Part shown: piece after piece, positions 35,555 to 43,846 of the stretch | Position numbering within the stretch: the first letter of the stretch is position 1 | Layout: each line of letters begins with the position of its first letter | Assembly: GCA_937124615.1 (NCBI GenBank) | Contig: CAKZKR010000014.1 | Span: 1 to 63,245 of the forward strand | Direction of reading: 5' to 3' | From: an uncultured bacterium | GTDB lineage: Bacteria > Hydrogenedentota > Hydrogenedentia > Hydrogenedentales > Hydrogenedentaceae | DNA length: 63,245 nt | Position numbers and translations under genes: made by a program | Notes under the pieces: generated by a model | Told to the model about the DNA's origin: nothing | Databases searched by the model: none | The model's input: only the letters and a program-made list of their open reading frames with translations

Positions 35555-35600
35555 AAAAGCCCTTGTTTTAGATAAATCTAACAACAAGGGCTTTTAATTT
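35555..35600. terminator. Bidirectional intrinsic terminator after pntB
   Basis: A 13-bp perfect stem: AAAAGCCCTTGTT (35555-35567) pairs with 35583-35595. The inner part of the loop contains a second small repeat (TTAGA/TCTAA). T-rich runs flank it on both strands, so it can end pntB transcripts and those of the convergent ceramidase-like gene. Confidence 0.88.
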
Positions 35601-35639
35601 TATCGAGACTTTTTTCAGAGAGATAAATATATTTTTTAT

Positions 35640-36950
35640 TTAGGGTTTCTGATTGAGCATTTCTTTTAAATTCTCACATGCTTTGTCTATAAGTTCTTCA
35701 CCAGTTCCTACAGGTACCCAAGCAAACATGGGGTCTGCACCGTATCCACCCTCTTCAACCGCTTCTTTTGTAGGTATGTAAAGGGAATGTCCGTTACAAT
35801 ACCCTAAAAAGATAGTTTTCTTTGCAGATGATTTATTTTTTAATTGAACAGCCAGTCCAGAAAAGAATTCTCCAGATCCCCCTACAAGGGCGAGTTCTTT
35901 ATTGATTAAGGCTGTTGTTAAAGTAACAGAAACTGTATTGTTTGAGAATTCTTTTAGTAATGCATTAATAAGTTCAGGAAAAAATCCCTGTTTATAAATG
36001 CCGACTACAAGAGGATTTGTTGTATCCATACGGGAGGGATAAGTAAATCGTTCAGACTTGAATTGTATATTAGGTTGATTTGGAACTGTAGTTATAACTT
36101 TTTTAAAGAGTTCTATTGTGTATTCTCCAATTGCATTTCCAAAGCCTACCATGCCTTTTCTTTGTTCATTGGTATTGGGAGACATATCGCCTGTGGAACC
36201 TTGTAGGAACATACAAGGGACATTTATTAATTCCTCAAATTTTGTTTGCATAATGCCAGCCCAATCGGAACTCCAACGACGGTCAAATATATCATCCAAT
36301 ACAGGGTGTGCAGAGAAGTTAATAATTGCAGTAATGGGTTTATCATCTATTGTGTCTATTCGTATTACTGTTAACTCAGGGTCACGCATTTTTGGGTTTT
36401 TCTTTGAAACTCGGTTGCGGTTCAAATCTGTCTGTTCGCTAATCCAGCCTATCTTTGCGGGAACGAGTCTGGATGTTGCTTCCGAGATTGCTGAACAAAT
36501 TTTATCTTCTAGTTCGGTTACATATTGGATAGCTCCATCAAATTTTCCCTTACCACAATCGGGTTCATCAATGAGTTCAATAACGGGTCCATGGTGGGTA
36601 TGAGAACCTACAAGCATAACATAGTGCACATTACATTTTTCTTTTACACATTCTATTATTCTTTCCATAGATTTTTGGGTTGGAGAACGACCTAAATCTA
36701 ATCCCCCTATTGCGATTTTGTTTGTTCCATCATCAAACACCACAACTTTGAAAGATAAATGATATTTTGTGTCTGTTGCGGGTAAATCATGTCGGGCACC
36801 ATATCCCCACATAGGAATACCAGAAGGAGGGGTTATATCGACCTTAGCGAACCCTGCTTTAAAAACAGGTTCAGAGAAGGCTAAAGAAAATGATATTAAA
36901 AACAAAAATATAAATAATGGAAAAAAACTTTTAAAATGATATCGAAACAT
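35640..36950 (-). CDS. Secreted neutral/alkaline ceramidase-like protein
   Basis: 436 residues with a signal peptide (hydrophobic to about residue 26). The remainder matches the N-terminal domain of neutral/alkaline non-lysosomal ceramidases: AGFAKVDITPPSGIPMWGYGAR, GLDLGR, and the metal-site motif GSHTHHGP. NFSAHPVL and MFLQGSTGDMSPN further along are also as in the family. It is shorter than true ceramidases (about 650 residues) and lacks their C-terminal immunoglobulin-like domain. Many such short environmental homologues have no demonstrated lipid substrate, so amide hydrolysis is plausible but the substrate is open. ATG 36950 has an AAGGAG ribosome site. Confidence 0.75.
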   Translation of the reverse strand: MFRYHFKSFFPLFIFLFLISFSLAFSEPVFKAGFAKVDITPPSGIPMWGYGARHDLPATDTKYHLSFKVVVFDDGTNKIAIGGLDLGRSPTQKSMERIIECVKEKCNVHYVMLVGSHTHHGPVIELIDEPDCGKGKFDGAIQYVTELEDKICSAISEATSRLVPAKIGWISEQTDLNRNRVSKKNPKMRDPELTVIRIDTIDDKPITAIINFSAHPVLDDIFDRRWSSDWAGIMQTKFEELINVPCMFLQGSTGDMSPNTNEQRKGMVGFGNAIGEYTIELFKKVITTVPNQPNIQFKSERFTYPSRMDTTNPLVVGIYKQGFFPELINALLKEFSNNTVSVTLTTALINKELALVGGSGEFFSGLAVQLKNKSSAKKTIFLGYCNGHSLYIPTKEAVEEGGYGADPMFAWVPVGTGEELIDKACENLKEMLNQKP

Positions 36951-37052
36951 AATAATCTCCTTAGAATAAATGAAAGGTTTTTTTCTGTATGACCTGAAGC
37001 AGGAATAAATTGTTTCAATAGTCCTGTGTGTTGGTGACGAGGTTTGTTTGTA

Positions 37053-38177
37053 TTATTTATTTACATACTTTTGTAAAGTGTTATTTGGAATTTCCCAGAA
37101 TTTTACACGCTCTCTACGCCATGTATAAGTAATCCCAAGTCCCCTTTTTGTTGTGATAATTGAAGGATAAGAGTATTCGTGAGTAGGATTTAAGTCTTTT
37201 TCAAGATATACAAATTCGGTCCATGTTTTTCCATTATCCTTTGAAAATGCAAGCATCAAGGAATTCCGAGGTCCCCAATTTCCTTTAATAGGATTATAGA
37301 CTAACCAGAGAGTTCCATCTATATTTTTTACAAGGTCTATTCCACTATTGTTATTGGGTAAATCAGTGCAGTAGACTTTTCCCCATGTTTTTCCTCCATC
37401 TTCAGAATCACAACGGGCAATACAACCTCCGGTAGAACGCATAAGAGCGTGGACATGATTGGGTTGAGATTCCCATAAGGTGGGTTGGATCACCCCTTTC
37501 CCACGAATCCCAGAATCAGCCAAATCCCAATCACGGCTTCTTAGCCAGGTGGCTCCTTTATCGTTGGTCCTGTCTGCAAAGCAACGCCATCCTTTGGCTT
37601 CGGTAGAGGAGGGCGCAAGCCATGTGCCATCATGCAAAATAATAGGTTTGTTTTTTACAGGACCTCTACCACCAATGTCCCCAGGAACAAGTTCTATGGG
37701 TTCAGACCATGTTATCCCGTTATCATTGGATTTAATCCAATATGTAGACCAGATTGGGACATCTTTACCAACTTTGAAAAACAAATAAATAGTATTTTCC
37801 GGGTCCTTAAATAAAACCGGGTTCCAATGTGCTTCTTCACGAACTTTTGCTGTTCTTTGTGGGTATGACCATTTTTCTCCGTCATATATTGATGTCCATA
37901 TAGCGACATCTGGATTTTTTTCTGCGGTTCCTCCAAACCATGCACAGATAATATTTCTATCTGATGTTTCTACCAGTGTAGAAGCATGACATTGCTTAAA
38001 GGGTCGGTCATCTTCAAAAATGTATTTTATTGTTCCACCGGAATTTTGAACACTCTCTATAAACTCATCAGTGGAAACTATAGGGATATTGTGTAATACT
38101 GTACAGGAGGATATAAAAAATGCAAATATTAACATAAAAAAGTTCCTTAGTAAAGTTTTTTTATATAATTGTGCCAT
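37053..38177 (-). CDS. Sialidase-fold (BNR/Asp-box) lipoprotein
   Basis: About 374 residues. The signal peptide ends in a lipobox-like ISSC, so the protein is probably lipid-anchored. Asp-box repeats of a six-bladed propeller are seen: SNDNGITWSEP, SEDGGKTWGKV and SKDNGKTWTEF. Other family blocks are CHASTLVETSDRNIICAWFGGTAE, HWNPVLF and HEYSYPSII. These match the exo-sialidase-like group common in polysaccharide-degrading bacteria; glycoside specificity is unknown. ATG 38177 is preferred to 38258 because it gives the lipoprotein signal and begins two bases after the stop of the upstream permease gene, suggesting coupling. Confidence 0.75.
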   Translation of the reverse strand: MAQLYKKTLLRNFFMLIFAFFISSCTVLHNIPIVSTDEFIESVQNSGGTIKYIFEDDRPFKQCHASTLVETSDRNIICAWFGGTAEKNPDVAIWTSIYDGEKWSYPQRTAKVREEAHWNPVLFKDPENTIYLFFKVGKDVPIWSTYWIKSNDNGITWSEPIELVPGDIGGRGPVKNKPIILHDGTWLAPSSTEAKGWRCFADRTNDKGATWLRSRDWDLADSGIRGKGVIQPTLWESQPNHVHALMRSTGGCIARCDSEDGGKTWGKVYCTDLPNNNSGIDLVKNIDGTLWLVYNPIKGNWGPRNSLMLAFSKDNGKTWTEFVYLEKDLNPTHEYSYPSIITTKRGLGITYTWRRERVKFWEIPNNTLQKYVNK

Positions 38178-38179
38178 AT

Positions 38180-39472
38180 CTACAAATATATTAACAGAAC
38201 AAAGATTGCCGATGGAATAACTGCAATTAGAGTAAAAGGGATGGAAATTTTTATCCAATGTAAGAAAGAGACGGGGTACCCTTCCTTTTCTAATAATCCT
38301 GTTCCTACAATATTAGCAGAGGCCCCAATAGGAGTTATATTTCCACCAAGGCATGAACCTATGAGTAATCCGAAATAAAGTAAAGTTGGATTAAAACCAC
38401 CTTTATCAGCAAGAATGGTAGTGATGGGAAGCATAGTGGCAAGGTAGGGGACATTATCAATAAACCCAGATAATACAATAGATATAAAAATCAAAGTTAT
38501 ATATATTACAATCACATTACTTCCTACATATTTGTAAATAAGGTCTGCAATATCATTTGTCCATCCGGATTTATTAAGTGTTCCGACCAATATAAACACA
38601 CCGATGAGAAAAAATGTTGTATCCCAATCTAACTGTTTTACTGTTTGTATAATAGAGGTTTTATTGAAAAACTTAGCCCAGATTAATCCAAAGGTTGATA
38701 TAACGATACAAATGAATCCTGCTGAGGTAAATAAGGTTTCCTCAAAAAAAGAAGCGGTTGCAAGTAGTATAATTAGGAGGATAAGCAGAAAGGTAGGTAG
38801 CCAGGATTTTATAGATTCAATCTCAACTTCTTGTTCACTTTTATATTTTTTAAATATGAAGTATAAGAAGGTTAATGAGGTCATAGCACCTATTTGTATC
38901 GCGAAGAAAATACTCGGTTTTCCATGATAAAAAAAGAAATCTAAAAAGTTCATGTGAGCATAGCCTGCTAAAATCATACTGGGAGGATCGCCGATCAAAG
39001 TTGCGGTTCCTTGTAGATTACTGGAAATTGCAACACCTATAATCAATTCTCTAGGGTCAATTTTTAACCGTTTTGCTAATTCAAAACATATCGGAGCAAT
39101 AATAAGGACTGTGGCAACATTTTCAACAAATGCAGAAATAAAAGAAGTTAAAATACAAATGATAAGTAGTGCGGTAGAAGTACTCATTCTTCTATGAATC
39201 AGATAAGTGGCTAAAAAGGCAGGACAACGGCTATCAATAAAAATGTCCGCAAGGAAAAGCATACCGACAAAAATACCCATAACATTCCAATTGATAGCGT
39301 TAAATATTTCTATAGGAGACATTATCTCTGTGGTGTAACTGGATACTATTCCAATAAATAAAATAATAATAGATGCAAGGATGGCGATGATGCTTCTGCG
39401 CGCAGGAAAAACGAAAAATAGCAGATAGGTAGAAATAAAAAGTATTAGATAAAAAATTTTTAGGTAAGACAT
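38180..39472 (-). CDS. NhaD/ArsB-type (SLC13/ion transporter superfamily) permease
   Basis: A 430-residue polytopic inner-membrane carrier with about 11-12 helices. Two inverted re-entrant motifs mark the family: NLQGTATLIGDPPSMIL in the first half and CLGGNITPIGASANIVG in the second. Together they fit the NhaD/ArsB branch (Na+/H+ antiport or arsenite extrusion) better than dicarboxylate carriers. The ion is not determinable, and no ars regulator or reductase is nearby. The gene precedes the sialidase-like lipoprotein with a two-base spacing, so the two form an operon. A TATAAT-like box lies upstream on the minus strand without a good -35. Confidence 0.82.
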   Translation of the reverse strand: MSYLKIFYLILFISTYLLFFVFPARRSIIAILASIIILFIGIVSSYTTEIMSPIEIFNAINWNVMGIFVGMLFLADIFIDSRCPAFLATYLIHRRMSTSTALLIICILTSFISAFVENVATVLIIAPICFELAKRLKIDPRELIIGVAISSNLQGTATLIGDPPSMILAGYAHMNFLDFFFYHGKPSIFFAIQIGAMTSLTFLYFIFKKYKSEQEVEIESIKSWLPTFLLILLIILLATASFFEETLFTSAGFICIVISTFGLIWAKFFNKTSIIQTVKQLDWDTTFFLIGVFILVGTLNKSGWTNDIADLIYKYVGSNVIVIYITLIFISIVLSGFIDNVPYLATMLPITTILADKGGFNPTLLYFGLLIGSCLGGNITPIGASANIVGTGLLEKEGYPVSFLHWIKISIPFTLIAVIPSAIFVLLIYL

Positions 39473-39546
39473 ATGCTAATAACTAAAAAAAGTTGGTTCA
39501 GGTTGACCTATTATATCATTCTGTTAAGGAGGATAAATAATGATTT

Positions 39547-39954
39547 TTATTTGACCCCCTTTTCTTTCAAAAAGGGACCATATTTTTTGTCTGTTCCCTG
39601 AATATGTTTAATCAGCCATTCTTTTAAGAAACTTGCAATATTAGAAACAATCAGGAGATTGCCTTTTTGAATCTCATTATTAAATTCTTGAACTTTTTTT
39701 ATAAAACTTTCATGTTCTTTTTTATGTTGTACAAACTCGGGATACCCGTGTTGTTGCATTAGTTTTTCTTCTGTACCAAAATGTGTTAATGCATATCCGG
39801 ACATATCTTTTACAATTTTAGTTATGATTTCCTTGCCCTTTCCTGTACTCATTGCATCGTATAGTTGATTCAACATATTAACAAGATTCTTGTGTTGTGC
39901 ATCAATCTGAATGATTCCAATACTCAGATTATCATTCCAATTAAGAAAAGCCAT
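39547..39954 (-). CDS. Bacteriohaemerythrin (copy 2)
   Basis: A 135-residue four-helix protein with the diiron-site pattern of bacterial haemerythrins: QIDAQHKNL, HFGTEEKLM, HKKEHESF and WLIKHIQGTDKKY. It binds oxygen reversibly and serves in oxygen carriage, storage or sensing in microaerobes and anaerobes. It is a close paralogue of the gene 11 bases upstream on the same strand (shared DAMSTGKGK and HIQGTDKKY segments), so the pair arose by tandem duplication. No fused signalling domain. Confidence 0.93.
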   Translation of the reverse strand: MAFLNWNDNLSIGIIQIDAQHKNLVNMLNQLYDAMSTGKGKEIITKIVKDMSGYALTHFGTEEKLMQQHGYPEFVQHKKEHESFIKKVQEFNNEIQKGNLLIVSNIASFLKEWLIKHIQGTDKKYGPFLKEKGVK

Positions 39955-39965
39955 GGTCAGGACTC

Positions 39966-40373
39966 CTATTTAATACCCGCAGACTTCATGGCGGATTCAT
40001 ATTTTTTATCTGTTCCTTGAATATGATTTACAAGCCAGTCTTTTAAAAAATTAGACACAGAGAGAGTAACTGATAAAGAACCTTTTTCTAAATCGGACTG
40101 GTACTTTTTTATATGATTCACAAATTGGCTATGCTGTTGTTTATGCATAGCGAGGCCTTCATATTTGCACTGTTCCATTAATTTCTCTTCCGCCGTAAAA
40201 TGAGTAACGGTGTAATCATGAAGTTCCGTTAGAACAGGTGCGATAATATCTTTTCCTTTTCCGGTACTCATAGCATCATGGAGACGATTTATAATGTTTA
40301 TTAGTTTCTGATGTTGAGTATCCATGGAAGGTATCCCAACACTTAAAGAGTTATTCCATACAATTAGTGGCAT
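39966..40373 (-). CDS. Bacteriohaemerythrin (copy 1)
   Basis: A 135-residue single-domain haemerythrin with iron ligands in SMDTQHQKL, HFTAEEKLM, HKQQHSQF and WLVNHIQGTDKKY. It begins MPLIVWNNSLSVGI, equivalent to MAFLNWNDNLSIGI of the neighbouring copy, and is exactly the same length. Ribosome site AAGGAG precedes the ATG by about 8 bases. The first gene of the tandem pair, it is divergent from the Tat-exported aldo/keto reductase. Expected role: oxygen binding or detoxification in the cytoplasm. Confidence 0.93.
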   Translation of the reverse strand: MPLIVWNNSLSVGIPSMDTQHQKLINIINRLHDAMSTGKGKDIIAPVLTELHDYTVTHFTAEEKLMEQCKYEGLAMHKQQHSQFVNHIKKYQSDLEKGSLSVTLSVSNFLKDWLVNHIQGTDKKYESAMKSAGIK

Positions 40374-40449
40374 AGGTGAACTCCTTATTGTTAAATTTAT
40401 AATATTTATATAAGAAAATAAATAAAAAATTCAAAAAAAGGATATTAAG

Positions 40450-41658
40450 ATGAATAGAAGAGATTTTATAGGGAAGACAATCAAAACAATCACAGCTACG
40501 GGTTTAATGGTGGAGAGATGTCTAGCAGAAGAGACGGAAGATAAACGAGTATCTTGGAAAATACCTCCAGGTACAAAAGTGCCTACAAAAAAATTGGGGA
40601 AAACGGATATTGAAACTCCGATTCTTATTATGGGTTGTTGCCAGAATTTAGATCCCGTTTATGACCGTAGATTGCACCGTGCTTATGAATTAGGGGTAAA
40701 CCATTTGGATACGGCTCAAATGTATGCAGAGGGCCAATCCCACAAAACAATAGCACCGTTCATAAAACAAATAGGCGATAGAAAGAAATTAATCATTGCT
40801 TCAAAAGTACATCAAACAGAGAATAATGCTACACCAGAAAAATTTGTGACAAATATAAATTCATCATTAGAAGAATTGGAAACTGATTATCTTGATATTT
40901 TTTATATGCATATTGTCAAACATGAGCGTTTTTTGGATAAAGAATTTATAGATATGGGGGAGAAACTTAAAAAAGAAGGAAAAATCCGTTATTTTGGTTT
41001 TAGTGCCCATCATGGTAATGCACATGAGTTAATGATGAAAGCGAGTAAATTAGGGGGTGAGATAGATGTGATTATGTTTAAATACAGTTTTCGTGAGATG
41101 GGAAAAGATAACCTTAATAAGGCTATAGAGGCTTGTAAAAATGCAGGGATTGGCTTGATAGCGATGAAGACTTTGGGGAGTATACCGGATGATGGGGAAG
41201 AACTTATTCCATGGACATCAAAAAACTTCACAAAAATTCAAGCAAAATTGAAATCTGTATGGGAAGACGAACGCATTGATGGGATAGCGTCGCAAATGGG
41301 AAATATACAGCATGTTCATGAAAATGCCTATGCGGCGATAACTCCAACGAAGTTAACAGAACTGGAAAAACAGGAATTAAGAAACATAGCAGAAAAGACA
41401 CAACATCTTTACTGTGCAGGATGTAACCATCATTGCGAGAAGGGATTGGATACCTCTCTCTATATACAGGATGTCTGGAGGTGTATGTTATACGCAAAAA
41501 GATATAAGCAGGAAAAATGGGCTCAATATTGCTATCGTGATATTAAAAAATATATTGAGTTGTTATCAGAGGAACAACTTAAGATAGCAATGGAACAATG
41601 TCCTTATCATCTAAATATTCCAGAGTTATTTAATTTAGCCCGAGGAATGTTGGGTTAA
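40450..41658 (+). CDS. Tat-exported aldo/keto reductase with C-terminal Cys cluster
   Basis: 402 residues. The N-terminus NRRDFIGKTIKT fits a twin-arginine export signal. The barrel (about residues 45-300) keeps the AKR tetrad: Asp in HLDTAQMYAEG, its Tyr, Lys in IIASKVH and His in FYMHIVKH. GKIRYFGFSAHH is also typical. The last ~90 residues contain CAGCNHHCEKG, and further cysteines at CMLY, QYC and QCPYH, suggesting an iron-sulfur cluster domain as in other AKR-ferredoxin proteins. Co-folded export of a cluster-bearing reductase would explain the Tat signal. Substrate unknown. Confidence 0.8.
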   Translation: MNRRDFIGKTIKTITATGLMVERCLAEETEDKRVSWKIPPGTKVPTKKLGKTDIETPILIMGCCQNLDPVYDRRLHRAYELGVNHLDTAQMYAEGQSHKTIAPFIKQIGDRKKLIIASKVHQTENNATPEKFVTNINSSLEELETDYLDIFYMHIVKHERFLDKEFIDMGEKLKKEGKIRYFGFSAHHGNAHELMMKASKLGGEIDVIMFKYSFREMGKDNLNKAIEACKNAGIGLIAMKTLGSIPDDGEELIPWTSKNFTKIQAKLKSVWEDERIDGIASQMGNIQHVHENAYAAITPTKLTELEKQELRNIAEKTQHLYCAGCNHHCEKGLDTSLYIQDVWRCMLYAKRYKQEKWAQYCYRDIKKYIELLSEEQLKIAMEQCPYHLNIPELFNLARGMLG

Positions 41659-42594
41659 TTATTCCCTTTTACCTAGAAAAGAATGAAGGTCAAAAATTAG
41701 TTTCTGAATGGCTAATTCCTTTGCTTTTGCTTCGATATCAAGAGTAAAAGGTCCTACATAAAACCACTCCCTGGGGAAATCAGTAATACTAATGTAATCG
41801 TTATGGTTTTTGGGGTCTTCATTATTCCAGCCATTTTTGGGAGATGATATATGAAAATAGGGTTCTTTCTTGAGTCTTTTCCATGTTTGAATACATATAG
41901 CAGTTGCCTGATCAATAGAAAGACCATCGGGATTACAACGATGGTGATGGACATCATATACTATGGGAAGATGTGTTTTTTTAGAAATTGTTTGTAAATC
42001 AAGGATTGTGTAATTAATATCATCATTTTCGACAGATAACCTCTGCCTTGTCTTTTCAGAAAGTAGTTCTAATGCTTTTACAAATTGTTCTAAACTCTTT
42101 TCTTTATTACCATATTTTCCACCGACATGAATGTTAATAACATCAGCTCCTAAAAGTTCTGCTAACATACCCTGATACTCTAATTCCTCTATGGATTTTT
42201 TTTGAACGGTTTTATCTGGAGAATTGATTACTACAAATTGGTCAGGATGAAAACTTAACCGAATGTCGTTTCGTTTAGAAAATTCTTTAACAGAAGACAT
42301 TATTTTAATTATTTTATCTAAGTCAGGGAGATTTTCTAAATAATATCCTATTTCCGGGTGGGTATAACGAGGGAATAGCGGTGATAGTATTCTGAAGGAT
42401 TTGATTCCATGACCATTACAATATTTAACGGCTTCTAAAAGACTATTACAATTATGCAGACAAATTTTGGAAAGTTTTTTAAACTGTTCCTTTTTAGATA
42501 ATGAAAGGAGAGATTTTGCTGTTAACGAACGAAATTTGATGTTTTGTTCTCTAAATATACAGCAAAGTCCAAAACGAATGTGTGAAATATCCAT
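41659..42594 (-). CDS. uvsE: UV damage endonuclease UvsE/UvdE
   Basis: A 311-residue TIM-barrel nuclease that nicks 5' to UV photoproducts, an alternative to UvrABC excision. Seen: IRFGLCCIF at the start, SFRILSPLFPRYTHP, LSFHPDQFVVINSP, ADVINIHVGGKYG, LSVENDD and PIVYDVHHHRCNP, which include the three-metal-site histidines, glutamate and aspartates. Full length for the family. It is convergent with the aldo/keto reductase with adjacent stop codons and no terminator, and divergent from the Hsp20 gene. Confidence 0.93.
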   Translation of the reverse strand: MDISHIRFGLCCIFREQNIKFRSLTAKSLLSLSKKEQFKKLSKICLHNCNSLLEAVKYCNGHGIKSFRILSPLFPRYTHPEIGYYLENLPDLDKIIKIMSSVKEFSKRNDIRLSFHPDQFVVINSPDKTVQKKSIEELEYQGMLAELLGADVINIHVGGKYGNKEKSLEQFVKALELLSEKTRQRLSVENDDINYTILDLQTISKKTHLPIVYDVHHHRCNPDGLSIDQATAICIQTWKRLKKEPYFHISSPKNGWNNEDPKNHNDYISITDFPREWFYVGPFTLDIEAKAKELAIQKLIFDLHSFLGKRE

Positions 42595-42675
42595 AATTAA
42601 AAATTGAAATATTTTTTATATTTATTGGTATATAATATTAATAGTAATGATTTAACATAAAACGGAGAAAGTGCT

Positions 42676-43101
42676 ATGTTTATTTCACCATTTGATACAC
42701 TTCGGGTTTTGCCCCGAAAATTAATGATGGAAGTATGGCGTCGTTTAAATACTGGTTTAAACGAAAATGAGCCATGGGAACCCCTCGCAGATGTTTATGA
42801 AACAAATAACGATTACTTTGTTTTTGTTGAATTACCCGGTGTGAAAAAAGAGGATATAGTATTAACAATTGATAAGAACAAATTGTGTATTCGTGGAAAT
42901 AAAACGAGGAAAATAGATGGAGATGAAGAAAAAACTCTGTTTTCCGAATGTTTGTATGGGAGTTTTGAAAAGGTTATAGAATTCGCCGAAGAGATAGAGG
43001 AAGACAATGTTAATGCAGAACTACAAATAGGATTGTTGAAAATAACATTACCTAAAAAATTAGTGTCCGTGGGAAAAAGAATAGTGGTATCCGGCGAATA
43101 G
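42676..43101 (+). CDS. Hsp20-family small heat-shock chaperone
   Basis: A 141-residue ATP-independent holdase. The alpha-crystallin domain covers about residues 35-130: PLADVYETNNDYFVFVELPGVKKEDIVL, LCIRGNKTRK, and LLKITLPKK near the end (the GxLxITLPK equivalent). The C-terminal I-x-I tail is only weakly present (RIVVSG). The ribosome site is GGAGA eight bases upstream. No obvious heat-shock operator (CIRCE) in the 81-base upstream gap. Confidence 0.92.
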   Translation: MFISPFDTLRVLPRKLMMEVWRRLNTGLNENEPWEPLADVYETNNDYFVFVELPGVKKEDIVLTIDKNKLCIRGNKTRKIDGDEEKTLFSECLYGSFEKVIEFAEEIEEDNVNAELQIGLLKITLPKKLVSVGKRIVVSGE

Positions 43102-43107
43102 GGGAAT

Positions 43108-43728
43108 TTATGGATTCTTTATAGGTATGGGTGTTATTATCCAATCAGACCATATAATATTGGGTGTCCCTTCCGGCGTGTATGCACAAAAAATATAGGT
43201 ATCTGCCTCTTCTATTTTAAACGGCATTTCAATATGTTTTGGTTTATCTGTTTCTCCGGAGATTTCCAGAAGAGGGTTAATAAAAGGTTCTGTTTTGCCG
43301 GCTTCTTTGGTTCTCCATACTCCAATATTTACCTTCGGTCCTTTTATTAGTGTAGCATTTATAGAAAAAGTGTAGTCATTAGGCTGTAAATCAGATATTG
43401 AAATCCGAAAAAGGTTATTTATATCTACGCCTTCATCTGCTTTAATCCACTTTTGAACAACCTCATATCCGGTTCCTTTTTTAGCCTTCTTGTTTATATA
43501 AGAATATTGGGAAAAGGGAGGTAAGAAACCGGAAGGAGCACGCGTTCCCGACAGCCATTCTGTAAAGGAACCGTTCTTGATAATATTGTTTATAGGGATG
43601 GAAATAGGCTGTACTTCTAAAACCTTAAATTCTCCTTTTAGATTACTTTCTTGAAAGATAGGACTGGAGCAGGACCCGAAAAACAAAATTGTTATTATAA
43701 AAAATGAATATTTACTGTGAAATGACAT
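43108..43728 (-). CDS. Lipoprotein of unknown function
   Basis: A 206-residue exported protein with a lipoprotein signal (FFIITILFFGSC-S, lipobox FGSC). The mature part is beta-rich, and the NGSFTEWLSGTRAPSGFLPP segment resembles the start of carbohydrate-binding-like jelly-roll modules. I recognise no defined family. It is convergent with the hsp20 gene (6-base gap) and divergent from the 5'-nucleotidase-like gene. Confidence 0.65.
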   Translation of the reverse strand: MSFHSKYSFFIITILFFGSCSSPIFQESNLKGEFKVLEVQPISIPINNIIKNGSFTEWLSGTRAPSGFLPPFSQYSYINKKAKKGTGYEVVQKWIKADEGVDINNLFRISISDLQPNDYTFSINATLIKGPKVNIGVWRTKEAGKTEPFINPLLEISGETDKPKHIEMPFKIEEADTYIFCAYTPEGTPNIIWSDWIITPIPIKNP

Positions 43729-43846
43729 GTATGTTCCTTTTACAATAGAGGAGCAACTGTTACTTTCCCTCTAAAAATTAAACCTGAAATATATAATGAT
43801 AGTCAAATATGCACATTTACATGTAAAACAATTGAAGGAATAGATT

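Noticed and set aside
39525-39555. A strong plus-strand AAGGAGG site followed by ATG at 39541
   Set aside because: The frame stops after four codons (MIFI). It lies antisense between two minus-strand genes and is probably chance.
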